From positions 16,094,826 to 16,158,825 of the forward strand of contig JAJEKV010000005.1 in assembly GCA_021234155.1 (NCBI GenBank): a DNA stretch of 64,000 nucleotides, in the 5' to 3' direction. The position numbers were made by a program, and so were the translations under genes. Position 1 is the first letter of the stretch. Each line of letters begins with the position of its first letter. Under the pieces are notes generated by a model. It made no database searches. It had not been told where the DNA came from and was given only the letters and a program-made list of their open reading frames with translations. The stretch comes from Isoetes taiwanensis (Eukaryota; Streptophyta; Lycopodiopsida; Isoetales; Isoetaceae). Positions 12,094 to 22,808 of the stretch are shown piece after piece.

Positions 12094-13400
12094 TTGATCT
12101 CCAAGGCATTTTGGGTTACTATTGTAAATCAGCACCCGGTGACTATAATGGCACTCAAGTGCCAATCCAATTACGATGGAGTCTTCTTTTTGTCGTCCAT
12201 TGTGAAATCATTGTTGTCTTGGTGTTCCAACCATTGGAATTTGGCTGTTTGGTCGGATCTTCCCTTGGATGTTCGGCGACCATTATGGAGACAAGTTGTA
12301 TGAGCAAGGCATACCAAGATTTAAATTCATTTATGGTGGCAATAGATGTTGGACCCTCTTCTTAGAGGCCAATGATGGGACGGACATATTTCTTTTCCCT
12401 TTGGATATTCCACTCCTCAAGTATCGAATATGGAAATAGATGTGTTATGATTCTTGACCTTCTTTCAAATGTATCTTCAATGAGGGTTGCTCTTCTTTGC
12501 ATACCGATTATGGCATCCAGGCTAACTCGGTGAAGACAAAGATTTGTGTTGGCTATTTGGTTGGTTTGTAGGCTTGAAGAATGCAAATGACTTTACCACT
12601 TATGTCCAAGAGCATCAATTTGATACTTCTCGTGCATACAATGACACAAGTAGTGAAATGCATAAAATCTCAATATGGTGAAGACATTGATAGTTTATGG
12701 AGCTTTTGCAATAGAGGTTGCTTGCTAATTAAAAGCCTAGCATCACAGTGAAGAGATTCACAATAATAGAAGAATCTAGTGAAGATGATGAAGGTGGAGT
12801 ACAAGATGAGTGTCTTTGGTACATCGGATAGCAAACAAGTCGAGGGACACGGGCACATCTTCGTGTATGTATCTAACTTAGGTAATACAATTATGCTTAG
12901 ATGTTGTATGTTGTAGAGCTTTTGCAATACAGTATGTACATAACTTAGGTAATACGGTTAAGCTTTCACATGATATACTAATAATTTTGTATGCATTGTA
13001 GGTGTAAGGAATGATCTACAAAACAAGTGTCAAATTCTTCAACCAGCTGAAGTAGATCTTCAACCAAGCGATATAGAAGAAACAAATCTAAGTTCCCAAT
13101 ATCTTGGCGGAGGGGGACTAATCCAAGGTCGAATACCATGCTTCACGAGCTTTGGGAAATGGTTGAGAGAATCGGTGATTCGGATACTCGAAGCAATTTG
13201 CTAAATCTACTTGGGTCAAGGTTTATTACATAATCCTTGGGGAGACCATCCTTTTGAAGTAGTTGATCAGCCAATAGGGTGGACCCGGCCTTCCAATAGC
13301 GAGGAGAATGCCCAATGACAAGTGCTACTGCTGCGAAGCACATGTAAATCCACGAAAACCGTTGGAAGAAAGGCGTGCATGATGCAATAGTCTTTTGAGA
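12094..13400 (+). pseudogene. Unassigned coding-like pieces downstream of the protease
   Basis: One + frame across 12255-12440 reads GDHYGDKLYEQGIPRFKF, IYGGNRCWTLFLEANDGTD and FLFPLDIPLL, too protein-like for chance. Another piece begins after a tgtag acceptor at 13012 with QPAEVDLQPSDIEETNLSS. I recognise no domain. They may be further exons of the Ulp1 gene or of a second transposon gene. Their position between two convergent genes suggests they belong to the + strand unit. Confidence 0.35.
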
Positions 13401-13619
13401 TATTATGTTTCAAATGACATAGTGATTAGGCACGCTTCTTAAGTTATTAAGTGTGTACACTTGTACTATTTGCTCGAAATATAATTATGTGTACCTTTTG
13501 CACTTGTCTACAATTTGAACTTCAACATGTTCCATGCTATATTTTACAAACCCAGGTAGTTCACCACAGTACAAACCCACGCAAATTCAATTCAATTCAA
13601 AAGTAACACAATACAAAGC

Positions 13620-16421
13620 ACTACAAATTCAAAGCCTTCACCTAATCCAAGGCATCCACCATTTGGGAAGACTTCCTAGCAACATCTCATGCATATCATC
13701 AGACAATGCAAAAGCCGCACTAGCACCTTTAACCACGTGATTTATCTTCTTCATGGGAAATTTAGCTCCAATAACAGACTCTCTGGCACCAATACTTCTC
13801 TATCATCCAACGGCTTATATTTGTTATGGCAACTTGGCAATTTCGATAATAGTAAGGTGATATGATATACACCGTCGTGCATGATGCTCATTCTTGTAAT
13901 CATCAATATTTGTTTGATCCAATACATGCTTTTCTCTAGTGCAAGCAAGAACATAGTATGGCACATCTTCCTCATTACGGGAAGAGCAAAAGAAGCAAAA
14001 TTATCACCAAACCGTATCACATCATGTAACTCCTCTACCTCATTTGCAAACATTGCGGTTTCGATTCCAATTACGTACCTTCAAAGATGTGCACATGGGA
14101 CTAGCTTCTTCAATATCCACTTTCCACGGTGTTGAATAGACTCACATGCACGCCATTCAAAGTTTATCACGAGCCTTTGCAAAAACAAGATAGTGGTCTA
14201 ACCATCAGTAAGGTTGGGTCCTCCGGGACTTATGGAAGATACGGTGCCCGACTTTGGACACCGGGAAGGGGTTGCACATCAAATGGCTTTGACACATCAA
14301 TCTCGGCCTCCTTCACTTCCCAATACACTCTACGAATTTGAGATTTCTTGTTTCTCAAAACAACACAGGCATCATGAGCACCCTTTATTTCAATCCCATG
14401 CTCTCTTCTTTGCTCACGGCCAAGAGTTGCTTGGCCTTGGCGACCTCTCCATCATGCTCCCCTTCCCATGCCCTGATCAAAGAAATTCCATTGTACCACG
14501 AATGCCGCGGGCGACAATGGTACACTGCATATGAAGTAGAATGATCTTCGGATTTGAACTGAAGCGGCATAACCATCGACCACCACGAGATGATACCGCA
14601 TGTGAGATCCTCCATTCTCTTTCAACCATCGAAGATGAAGTTGAAATGCATGTTGTACAAAATGTGTGTCATGACTTCTATCATCGAAACATATAAGTGA
14701 AGCGGTCTTACGCAACTTACCATTTACCTTGAAGAGAGTGATGTGTACCAAAATAGTGATGCGTGCGCATTCCAATGTTGGATCGCACTTCTTTGAAGGC
14801 TGCAATGTGTAATTTTCGCAAAGTCTACTCTGATATCCACGAGAATCATCTCTTAGACTACGAATGCTTCTCCTAAATTCCTTGCTACGCCAATGAGCCG
14901 CAAAGTTGTGATGCACAAACTTTTCATGTGATCAAACATGGCGAGATAGCATGAAAGGAGCATCGTTTTGCTTCTCCACCAATCTTAGTCTTCTAGAAGT
15001 GCCCTTCCTTGACTTCTCGTCCATATAACGAAGAAGCTTTGCCATTTAACATCATCTTCGTTATTACGTCGGTCTCTTTTTGGACATAAGGGAATCTTTT
15101 GCTTACCACATTTTTCACAATCCCCTTATGCACTTCAGATTGTGCCACTCTTCCCTTTCCTCTTTTTGGCAAACCATTTCTCTCCAAAGAGTGCTAACAT
15201 TACAAAATGTAAGCTTTTGTGCTGACAAACCCCATCATGTGTACCAACAAAGCACATACATCACAATTGCAAGCGCAATTTATGTGAAACTTTCTGCCTC
15301 ATAGAGTTGAAAGCTTTTTCTGAAATTCTCTGCTTGTTCATGCTTGACACAACGACAAATGTTTCTCTCCTTCAATTTCCTTATGCAACTTTGTTTCGGT
15401 ATTGAACATTCTAATACCAACATCGCATCTGGATTCTCCTCCACAAACGCTCATACACTTCACCGCACATTGCAAAAGAAAATATGTAAGTTGGAGAAGA
15501 TCGTGCATTGAATACCTTACATATCCGATTACATAAGTAAGAAATACTATGTATACCGGTACATATCGGTTGTACAAGTAAAAAGATTTGATTGAATCGT
15601 ACATATTCATTACATATGTACGATAGATTATGTATAGTATCAATTTATAGCACATTTAATCCTACATCCTTACACTATGTACATATATATCACATATTAT
15701 ACATGAAATACTTCCAAGAGCAAGTAGATGACCCCATAAACCTCATTTACATGTATAATACATTAAGTAAAAACAGACCGAAAAGGCTACATCAAAGCAA
15801 GTAAACTAAGATTGGCAAAGGAGTTCACTACGGCACATTTAATCTTACATCCTTACACTATGTACATATATATCACATAATATACATGAAATACTTCCAA
15901 GAGCAAGTAGATGACCCCATAAATCTCATTTACATGTATAATACAAGTAAGCAAAAAGCAGGACCGAAAAGGCTACATCAAAGCAAGTAAACTAAGATTA
16001 GTAGAGGAGTTCACATATGTGCATGAAAATGTACATGAAAACAACAAAGAAACTGAAATGTAATAGTTTCTTTGACAAAAGCTTTTAATACCGAGGAATG
16101 TCAAGATCTTGGATTGCCTCGCTTCTTTTTTTCCTCACATCCACTGTATTTTGGTGAAACCTTGGTGTTGTTAAGTTAAAAATGGATGACTTTTAGCTTG
16201 GTTTCTTCATCCAAACGATCGGATCTAGCCTTCACGCTGCTAATGCCCAAATGTTTGAACCAAGCAATTGCCATTCTCTTTCTTACGCTATAGCAAAGAT
16301 ATGAAAGATTTCGGGGATGGCATTTGAGCATCCTGCAAGCAATTCCCTTTTGCTTCAAATCATCATTTTTCCCCACAACCATTGATAAAAAGCGAGTGCT
16401 TGGCAGCCAATTTATCACCAC
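13620..16421 (-). pseudogene. Transposase-like gene with Cys cluster and DG..F / WNFF DDE-type core
   Basis: Reading on the - strand: 16421-16176 holds an N-terminal segment (LPSTRFLSMVVGKND, RMAIAWFKHLG). A Cys cluster NCACNCDVCALLVH lies near 15240-15290. At 15187-14993 is a basic segment with RFPYVQKETDVITKMM. At 14970-14452 is a long block with KFVHHNFAAHW, CENYTLQP, VHITLFKV, DDRSHDTHFVQHAF, VVVDGYAASVQIRRSFYF and VQWNFFDQGMGRGA. Finally 14053-13751 holds the C-terminal part (EVEELHDVIRFGDNF). The DG....(Q/S)...F followed by W.FF...G.G order recalls a DDE transposase family spread through plants and animals; that is from memory. An in-frame stop in the KFVHHN block and frame changes make this copy broken. 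Confidence 0.6.
15651..16014. repeat. Tandem duplication, 183-bp unit
   Basis: The unit beginning cacatttaat at 15651 recurs at 15834 with few differences and ends at gagttcac in both copies. It is rich in TACATG/TGTACA words. It lies inside the large DNA transposon, between the N-terminal and core parts of the - strand gene, and is probably intronic. Confidence 0.9.
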
Positions 16422-16798
16422 TATTAGAGCATTTTACCTCTTCCAATCCATCTTTAAGGTTTTCTAAAATTGCATGCTTGACCTTTGCTTGTGAAGGCAA
16501 CCCAATCACAGGTTCAAAAGCTCCAATAGCACGTGATCTTGCAAGAATCTAGAAGCAAATAAGTACCTTTGATTAGGGCCGAGATTTAGCTTCTTTTCTC
16601 ATAACAAGATGCTTGACATTTTGCATTAATCGATCCTTATTTTTTGGTAACATACCTTGAGGATGTACTACCCTTTTCAATTTTGCTATCATGCTCGCCA
16701 TCTTCTTTTCCCTTTCTCATCTCTCCCACTTTGAAATTGCATGCCACTGTTGTTGTTTACTCTTCACAATTTTGAATTCACCGGATGCCATCGATGTT

Positions 16799-16890
16799 TG
16801 CCACATTCGGTTTCAAAATCACCAGATTGCATGTTTTCTCGATCGCCACATTCAGTTTCAAAATCACCAGATTGCATGTTTCCTGATCCT
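16799..16890. repeat. Tandem repeat, 45-bp unit, two copies
   Basis: ccacattcggtttcaaaatc at 16801 recurs at 16846, and both copies run on to ...accagattgcatgttt. It lies just inside the right end of the large DNA transposon. A related run of ttcctggagg-like words follows at 16930-17010. Confidence 0.85.
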
Positions 16891-17167
16891 AGAAAAAAAT
16901 TCAAATTGTGTTCTACTTTCTTGGTTCGATCTGGGAATTTTCTTGGAAGGAAATTTTTCTGGAGGGAATTTTCCTGGAGGAAATTGGAGGGAGGAATTTC
17001 CTCCAGGAGTTTTGCATCAACCGCCGGCCTCTACTCGTCATAATTACAAACAAATGGGAATTTTGCCCCTTTTTAAATATATAAGACAAAATTTATACAT
17101 GAAATAAGTACATTTAAAATTCAGCAACCCGTTCAAAAGTTTACATGAATTGCCCCCTAATGTATGA

Positions 17168-17188
17168 CACCCTAATGTGCTTTCACCC
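17168..17188 (-). repeat. Right terminal inverted repeat
   Basis: Reverse complement of the left terminal repeat at 7541-7561, with the same gtgaaagcac core and ttagggtg inner edge. It is followed by ATCT, matching the bases before the left end. Confidence 0.68.
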
Positions 17189-17198
17189 ATCTCTTAAT

Positions 17199-17256
17199 CT
17201 TGGAAGGAATAATATGTTGATATATATTTTGGTCTTGGAAGGAATAATATGTTGAT
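17199..17256. repeat. Short tandem repeat, 35-bp period
   Basis: cttggaaggaataatatgtt starts at 17199 and again at 17234. It lies just outside the large DNA transposon. Confidence 0.8.
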
Positions 17257-17957
17257 GCTATGATACATAATGTTTGAGAAACTTTACATGTGCTTTTATA
17301 CTCTAGCTACTTCTATTCGGATTTAAAACATGAGACAACACTAAGTCCTTCAAATAGAACTCAAATTGCTATTGTTAATTTGGGTTTCCGGCTTGGAGGA
17401 AAACTTTTTTGGAATTTTCTTTAGGTGATTTCGATAAGATTTTGGGCTTTTGGCCGCCGGGAAAAAAAAACCAATATTCCAAAAAATAAAAATCTTCTTG
17501 GGCACGATTTCAATTTTGATTTCGATTTTGCCTTTCTAATCTTCAACATACGTACCGATTTCGCCCCTATCAATTTTTACATGCACATCTACCGCGATCG
17601 GCATGGAAGACAGGTGGGGTGCCATAGTCATCTCTGTTTTTTGCCATAACCTAATCGGCCAGTGTCGTGGAGTTTGTAGCCTCTGCTTTTGGTGGCTCGG
17701 AGTTCTATTGACTTTCATAACTATGACATCTTAAGGTAGTTGTAGTTGTTTCTTAGTTTGTTTACGATCTTATGATTTTGAATGTGACGATTAGTCAAGC
17801 TGGATATTATATCAGATTTGATTCAGCTTGCCTGTTTGAGAAGCAAGGAGGAGGCCATTTTTTGCTTCATGCTTCTAACTTCCAAGGTATTCATGCAAGA
17901 CCAATACTCCAGAACAGGCGAAAGAGACTTCTCAAGCAGTCTTCTTACACCTTTGGT
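17257..17957. other. No assigned gene; possible leader-like sequence
   Basis: Short + frames at 17425-17649 and 17772-17957 have no recognisable domain. The T-rich stretch could be a gene leader or old transposon sequence. Confidence 0.3.
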
Positions 17958-17973
17958 GCTTGCGTGCTTACAG
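17958..17973 (+). repeat. Target-site duplication, left copy (GCTTGCGTGCTTACAG)
   Basis: Exact 16-bp match to 18225-18240. With one mismatch the match extends to 21 bp (atgtt against gtgtt). It borders the poly(T) side of the retroposon. Confidence 0.88.
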
Positions 17974-18224
17974 ATGTTTTTTTTTTTTTTGAAGAACTGT
18001 GTCATCAATATATTAAAAGAATGGTAATATTCAAAGCAAGTGAGGAGGAAGGAGAATTGCCTCAAAGAGACAGCGATACCTCGACACTCCACAACAAACT
18101 CACAGAAAAACCGCAACTCTACTGCTGTACAAACCGACCGTCACCATCTACAACACCCAATAAGTCCCACCAAATGGCAAACTTCCGCTCTACTAATCCG
18201 GGAACACCAAAAAGCTTTGAAATA
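17974..18224 (-). mobile_element. Truncated LINE/SINE-type retroposon, 251 bp, - strand
   Basis: Read on the - strand, the insert ends in ...TTTTAATATATTGATGACAC followed by a few bases and about 14 A residues (the poly(T) at 17977-17990). This is a common form of plant LINE 3' end. It sits exactly between 16-bp direct repeats, so the insertion boundaries are well supported. It is strongly 5'-truncated and has no coding capacity. A retrocopied fragment with the same kind of tail is possible. Confidence 0.82.
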
Positions 18225-18240
18225 GCTTGCGTGCTTACAG
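18225..18240 (+). repeat. Target-site duplication, right copy (GCTTGCGTGCTTACAG)
   Basis: Exact repeat of 17958-17973 on the other side of the poly(A)-tailed insert. Confidence 0.88.
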
Positions 18241-20218
18241 GTGTTGATTAGACCTGCAGCTCGGCTTAAGGATAGATTCAAGCTCCAAGGTGTAGGTTAG
18301 GCTTTCAAAGGAAAGCAACCCTTTAGGAGGAAGATGTTGCTGCTTAAATTCGTCATAGATGAAGATGAGAATGCACATGGTAAGATTTTATTCAATGAAG
18401 GTGTCCATTTTTTATTTCTAGGGTTGGAATCTGCTCAAGATCTATATCTTTTGCTTAGCAGTCTTTGTAAACAGATTTTTCTCTGGAATTAATTTATTGT
18501 AGGATTTTTTAATATGTACATTCTAGTTGTTTCAAGTTCGCTCTAACATTTAGACTTGCTCCAAAGCCTTTAAGCTTTTCTATGTCAAACAATGCCTTTG
18601 TTTCTCTGCTAGTTGAAGAAGAAGTTAGCTTCAATTACTTCTAAAACAGAACGCAGCAACGATAATTACTGTGAAGGATAATTATTAGGATTATTTTTCG
18701 CTTCTCTCAAAGATGGAGATCCTAATTCGGTACTATAATTTACAAGGTACTACATAATATATTGCTCTATGGCTAGACTGGTATCTTTGCCATCATGCAT
18801 GTTTTGATCTAATAAGATGAATGATGTTGCAGATCCTCATGTCTACTCATGTTTAATGTTGCATGCACTAGCTACTGTTCGCAGCAAGGCATTGAATTTA
18901 AGAGTTGTTTGGGCATTGGAATTATTTTTTATCTCAGATGTACTACCCTAACTTGCAGTCTTTGAGTATAAATTGTTGGCCAGCCCCTTGAACTAGCATT
19001 TCTGGGCAAGTTCATCTTTTATTAGTTTTAGGTGTACACTGCATTTTGTTCTCCAACTTTTGTACGTGCCTAATTGAAGCATCTGGAAGCTATGCCATAT
19101 TTCTTGGGAATTTGTATCAAGATATTTTATTCTTTCCATTTTAGAAAACAGGCCCTGTTTTAAAAGTATGCAAAAAGGTGAACAATAATCCACTTTCTAA
19201 TCTCTCATTTTGATGTCAAGTTTGATCTTCTGCATGTTCAAAAGCAATCTTCTGCAAGTTGATGATTACCATGGTGTTGATCATTCAGGTGTGGAAAATA
19301 AGTTCTACACAAATTGACATAAGTTGTTCTAATGGTTCGCCTGTCACTCAAGCTAAAATCCTTTCTTCTTTTTTTCTCTTTTTCCAGATGGACAAGCTTC
19401 AATGCTCTTCAAAGCTCCATCACATGATTAATCTGCTTGAGCCCAATCTTTAGTTAAAGCAAATGAAGAGTAGGTTTGTGTCTCTTATTAACTTAGGGTT
19501 GCCTGTTTAATTTATGCCTTGTTGATTTAGATCCATGTCCATTATTTGTTTCAATACGAAATCATAGATCTAAGATGAAATCTACAAATATTGGACAAGA
19601 AGCAATCTGCTAACCAGTGCAAACTTAATAAGCATGATGATATGAATTCAATCTCAGCCTAGCTCATATTTGTACTAAGATTTCTCTATAAGCTCTTACA
19701 TTGTCTTCACAATTTTGTTCTGAATATAACATGGACTAGATAGTTCATCTCCGAAACTCATTCTCCAAAATGTCCTCCAGACTTTGTTGTTCAAGAATAT
19801 AATGGCTTTCATCTCTATATTTGGTAGTACATGTTTGGATAGGCCATTTTCTATATAACTGTGATCAAATACATGGCCATCTACCATTTTCGATCATGCA
19901 CTTGCAGAATGAGTCCAACAAATTGCTATTAATGTGGCCTATTGCATTTTTGTCGTCCGCCAAAATGCTTTGATTCATGTTACTAAATGCATGCACCTTC
20001 ACATTCCGTTGCTTTTACTAACACAAGTTGCTCAAATGAAAATCCCAACACTTCTTCTTCTTTCCCCCATTCCTATTGTCTAGTTGCTATAGTGCAGAGA
20101 CAACTGGTGCATGAAGTATGTGAACATCCTGTTTCTTGGATTTTTTATATGGTTGCCTTTTTTCTAGCAGGTAGAATCAGTTTTGCTGGCGTAGAATGCC
20201 CCAATTAAGATTTCATTA
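18241..20218. other. No recognisable feature
   Basis: About 2 kb of AT-rich sequence with short frames only. I see no domain, terminal repeat or RNA gene. Confidence 0.4.
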
Positions 20219-20420
20219 ACACTTGGAAGGTCAATATAGAGGTAAAACATGCACTTATCTTATTTTTGTGATAATTTCATGTGTATTAAGGTATTTTTTT
20301 TCCTGGAGGGTAGAATCCATTTTCGTAGTTTGCTAACATCAAAGCAGCACCCAGTTCACATCCCTTATAGACACTTGGAAGGGCTATATAGAGGTATGAC
20401 ATGCATTTGCTTATGATCAT
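20180..20420. repeat. Two-copy degenerate repeat, 152-bp period
   Basis: acacttggaagg...atatagaggta at 20219 recurs at 20371, and tagaatc...tttgctg/tttcgt stretches upstream also align. No function seen. Confidence 0.6.
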
Positions 20421-20611
20421 GCATTTATTCATGTCCATAATCTCTATAGTTCGTGGAGTGCTCATTGTTCAGGGTCATGGTGTTGCAAGTGATCTGTTAT
20501 TTGTTGAAGAAGCAGAATGTCTTCTAGCTTTACCGCTACGATGGCTATATTTTATGTGCCATGAAACCTTCTTTGTTCAAAAGGTCACATTTCTTCATGT
20601 TGAAGGTATTG

Positions 20612-20673
20612 TTTCCATCTTGCCAGCATATCGTCAAATAAATTCCATCCTGTCATCATATCGTGGAATAAAA
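20612..20673. repeat. 31-bp tandem repeat, two copies
   Basis: ttccatcttgccagcatatc at 20612 recurs at 20643 with a few substitutions. It directly precedes the truncated LINE. Confidence 0.75.
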
Positions 20674-20681
20674 AAGGTTAT

Positions 20682-22090
20682 GACGGCAAATGCATGAGTT
20701 AAATGATGCTATTGCGGATGACTTAAGCATGATGGCTACAAAGAACAAGGGCATGCATAGGCTACTAAAGCTCTTAGAGACCTTCTACAAGAAAACAGGA
20801 CTGACAGTGAATCTCACGAAAACCAAAATAGTTACGTTTAGCAGCAGGAACAGACATAGACCCTTCAGATATATGGGAACAGAATTGGAAGAATCAGCAG
20901 AATACAAATATCTAGGATACGATGCACATGGTACAGTCAAATGGTCCAGGGGCGCGGATACCAGATTCCAGGCAGCCATTGCAAGCTACTTCAATATGAA
21001 AAGTTTCTGTAATAGGAGCAGAATAATTGACTGGGAGATCAAGTGCTACATGTTCAATGCAGTAGTTGCGTCCACGCAACTATACGGGGCTGAGGCTTGG
21101 GGACCAGGCTTACCAAACAAGAAATGGGACAAGCAAGAAGGGATCTTTAGGCAATGGCATAGACAGAAATTTAAAGTACGGGCAAGTATACCACTGACAG
21201 CAATGGTATATGAGACAGGCCAGAAACCAATGGAGGTAAGAGCATGGGAAAGGACCATCAGATATTTAATGAAGGACAATGCAGGAGGCCATTCAGGGAA
21301 GCTATCAACGATTGCAATCAGCGAATCAGCCAAGTCCACATCATCATGGGTAGTGGATAGTTCAGGGATATCTCCATATGGACTAGACAGATGGGGCTGA
21401 ACCTAAGTGATATAGTAAACGTAGGAAAATAGAATGAAGACTAGGCTGACCCAAGACACTCTGGCTCACAATAGTCTTCAGCAGCAGATAGGACAACAGA
21501 TGTACAGAGACAATCTACGAGAGAAGGTCACGAGAGATATTTTGGCAAGATTTAGAATGGGGAGTCATGATCTAAGAATTGAAAAAAGATAGATGGAGTA
21601 AAGTAGAAAGGGAGAACCGGATATGTAGAATCTGTGACGCAGGAAGAGTAGAGGACGAGAACCACCTGCTCAACGAATGTACAGTGTATGAAGATATCAG
21701 AAACAAGTATAGGGTATAGGATGGGGACAGCCAGTACATATCCTAATGCCAAGAGTACACACAATAAAAGACCTAGCAGATGCGATCTAGGAGATGATGA
21801 CTAAACACAGGGAGACGCACAAGGAAAGAGGGCTTATAATATGAATCACCGGAAAAGGTGAGGCATTGGAGCCCACAAAAGCTCAACTAAAAGCTGCTGA
21901 TAGCAACGCATCTTCGCACGGCCATGATGCCGATTATAAGCGAGGTGCCGGTATTAATAGAAACCAAGAAAAGCCCTCAGAAAGGGCTATAACATATTAG
22001 CGTGTTGCGCTAGTAGCACCCCCTTCGGGAGCTCACCCATTCTACATCAGTCCAGCGGCCTCAGGGCACTAGGGACAATAATTCTATTAT
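20682..22090 (+). mobile_element. 5'-truncated LINE: end of RT, C-terminal domain, zinc knuckle, 3' tail
   Basis: The copy begins at the RT catalytic motif (IADDLSMMA at 20711, a YADD box with the Tyr changed). It continues with GLTVNLTKTKIVTFS and YKYLGYDAHG, then the thumb/connection region LYGAEAWGPGL and EGIFRQWHRQKF, open to 21400. After a frame change, CRICDAG...ENHLLNEC (about 21617-21690) is the terminal CxxC...HxxxxC knuckle. The 3' end is an AT-rich stretch with attctattataatcc near 22085. No endonuclease is present, as expected for a 5'-truncated insertion. I could not define target duplications. Confidence 0.85.
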
Positions 22091-22092
22091 AA

Positions 22093-22115
22093 TCCTATAT
22101 TATAATGTTTTAGGG
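22093..22115 (+). repeat. Dispersed copy of a 20-bp AT-rich word
   Basis: tcctatattataatgtttta at about 22093 is repeated at about 22787. The two copies bracket about 690 bp containing an exon-like stretch, so they could be a duplicated target or a shared transposon edge. Confidence 0.5.
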
Positions 22116-22121
22116 TGTGTC

Positions 22122-22590
22122 TTGAACCACGCCCTAAAATTGGACGGTTCAGATGTAGTTAGAAGGTTAGGTTGGACGGTCCAGAAAGCCTACGATTTTT
22201 TTTTCCTTTTTCCTGGCTTTAGCCTACGGTCCAGAGCTCTTCTCACAGCACAAAGGAGGTCGTCGAAATTTGAATTTCGGTCTGGCTTTTGCTGGAGGTC
22301 TTTGCATGTGCTCAGGTATTCTTCTTCGTATGTTCTATTATAGTCAATGATGCGGTTTGTATTTCAGATATTTTGATCAGAATGCGTTCTGTTTCAAGAT
22401 AATGCAGCAAAGAAAAATCCCAATCCATGTCGTTGTTGCATATGGCCTCTATTCCCTGTGCCATATCCCAATCCGAGATATTTCCACCCCCTTAAAACAT
22501 TTGTTTAGCCTCTCAACAGGTCTTTTGATATTCTGAGGGGATTGATTATTTGTAAAAAAATCCCTTACCATTTATTTTCAGATCATCCTC
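22122..22590 (+). other. Leader-like sequence, no assigned gene
   Basis: A 73-codon + frame runs through a T-rich stretch and then ...RSRALLTAQRRSSKFE. It has the look of a 5' leader or transit-peptide region, but no acceptor/donor pair or domain supports a firm call. Confidence 0.2.
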
Positions 22591-22604
22591 TGCCAAGGTG
22601 TTTT

Positions 22605-22742
22605 AAACAAAGGATAGCAAATTCTAGCAGTGAATATGGAGCAGGAAGCGTGGAGCTGCTATCTGCTGCAAAATCCATGGCACAACAGATGGGCGTTACT
22701 ATCGAAGAAATAGTGCAAAAATCTTTATTGGCTCAAAGGAGG
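22605..22742 (+). CDS. Exon-like fragment, unassigned
   Basis: The + frame reads EYGAGSVELLSAAKSMAQ then QMGVTIEEIVQKSLLAQR, which is helical and protein-like and ends at an AGGAGG/GTGC boundary. Further downstream, KPMVPQAPSKSILLP near 23345-23390 and KELTEMQLKAEAVDK followed by DDPVEAEDVTP near 23487-23565 also look coding, in a frame interrupted by TGA. They may be pieces of one gene fragment. I do not recognise the protein. Confidence 0.35.
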
Positions 22743-22786
22743 TGCTCTTTTTCTTCTCAAAGCTTACAAGTTCAGTGTTTAATATA

Positions 22787-22808
22787 TCCTATATTATAAT
22801 GTTTTAAA
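22787..22808 (+). repeat. Second copy of the 20-bp AT-rich word
   Basis: tcctatattataatgtttta, as at 22093. Confidence 0.5.

Larger units (their letters stand above)
7541..17188. mobile_element. Candidate 9.6-kb DNA transposon with Ulp1 protease and convergent DDE-type transposase
   Basis: The ends carry terminal inverted repeats of about 21 bp (7541-7561 against 17168-17188, 17 or 18 matching positions), and weaker similarity continues inwards. The four bases outside each end are both ATCT (7537-7540 and 17189-17192), a possible 4-bp target duplication, though that could be chance. Inside are a + strand gene with coiled coil and Ulp1 protease (about 7948-11883) and a convergent - strand transposase-like gene (about 13620-16421). 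Ulp1 proteases travel with plant Mutator-like, CACTA and KDZ-type elements. The DDE core here does not look like MURA, so I leave the superfamily open. Both genes carry stops and frame changes. Confidence 0.68.
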
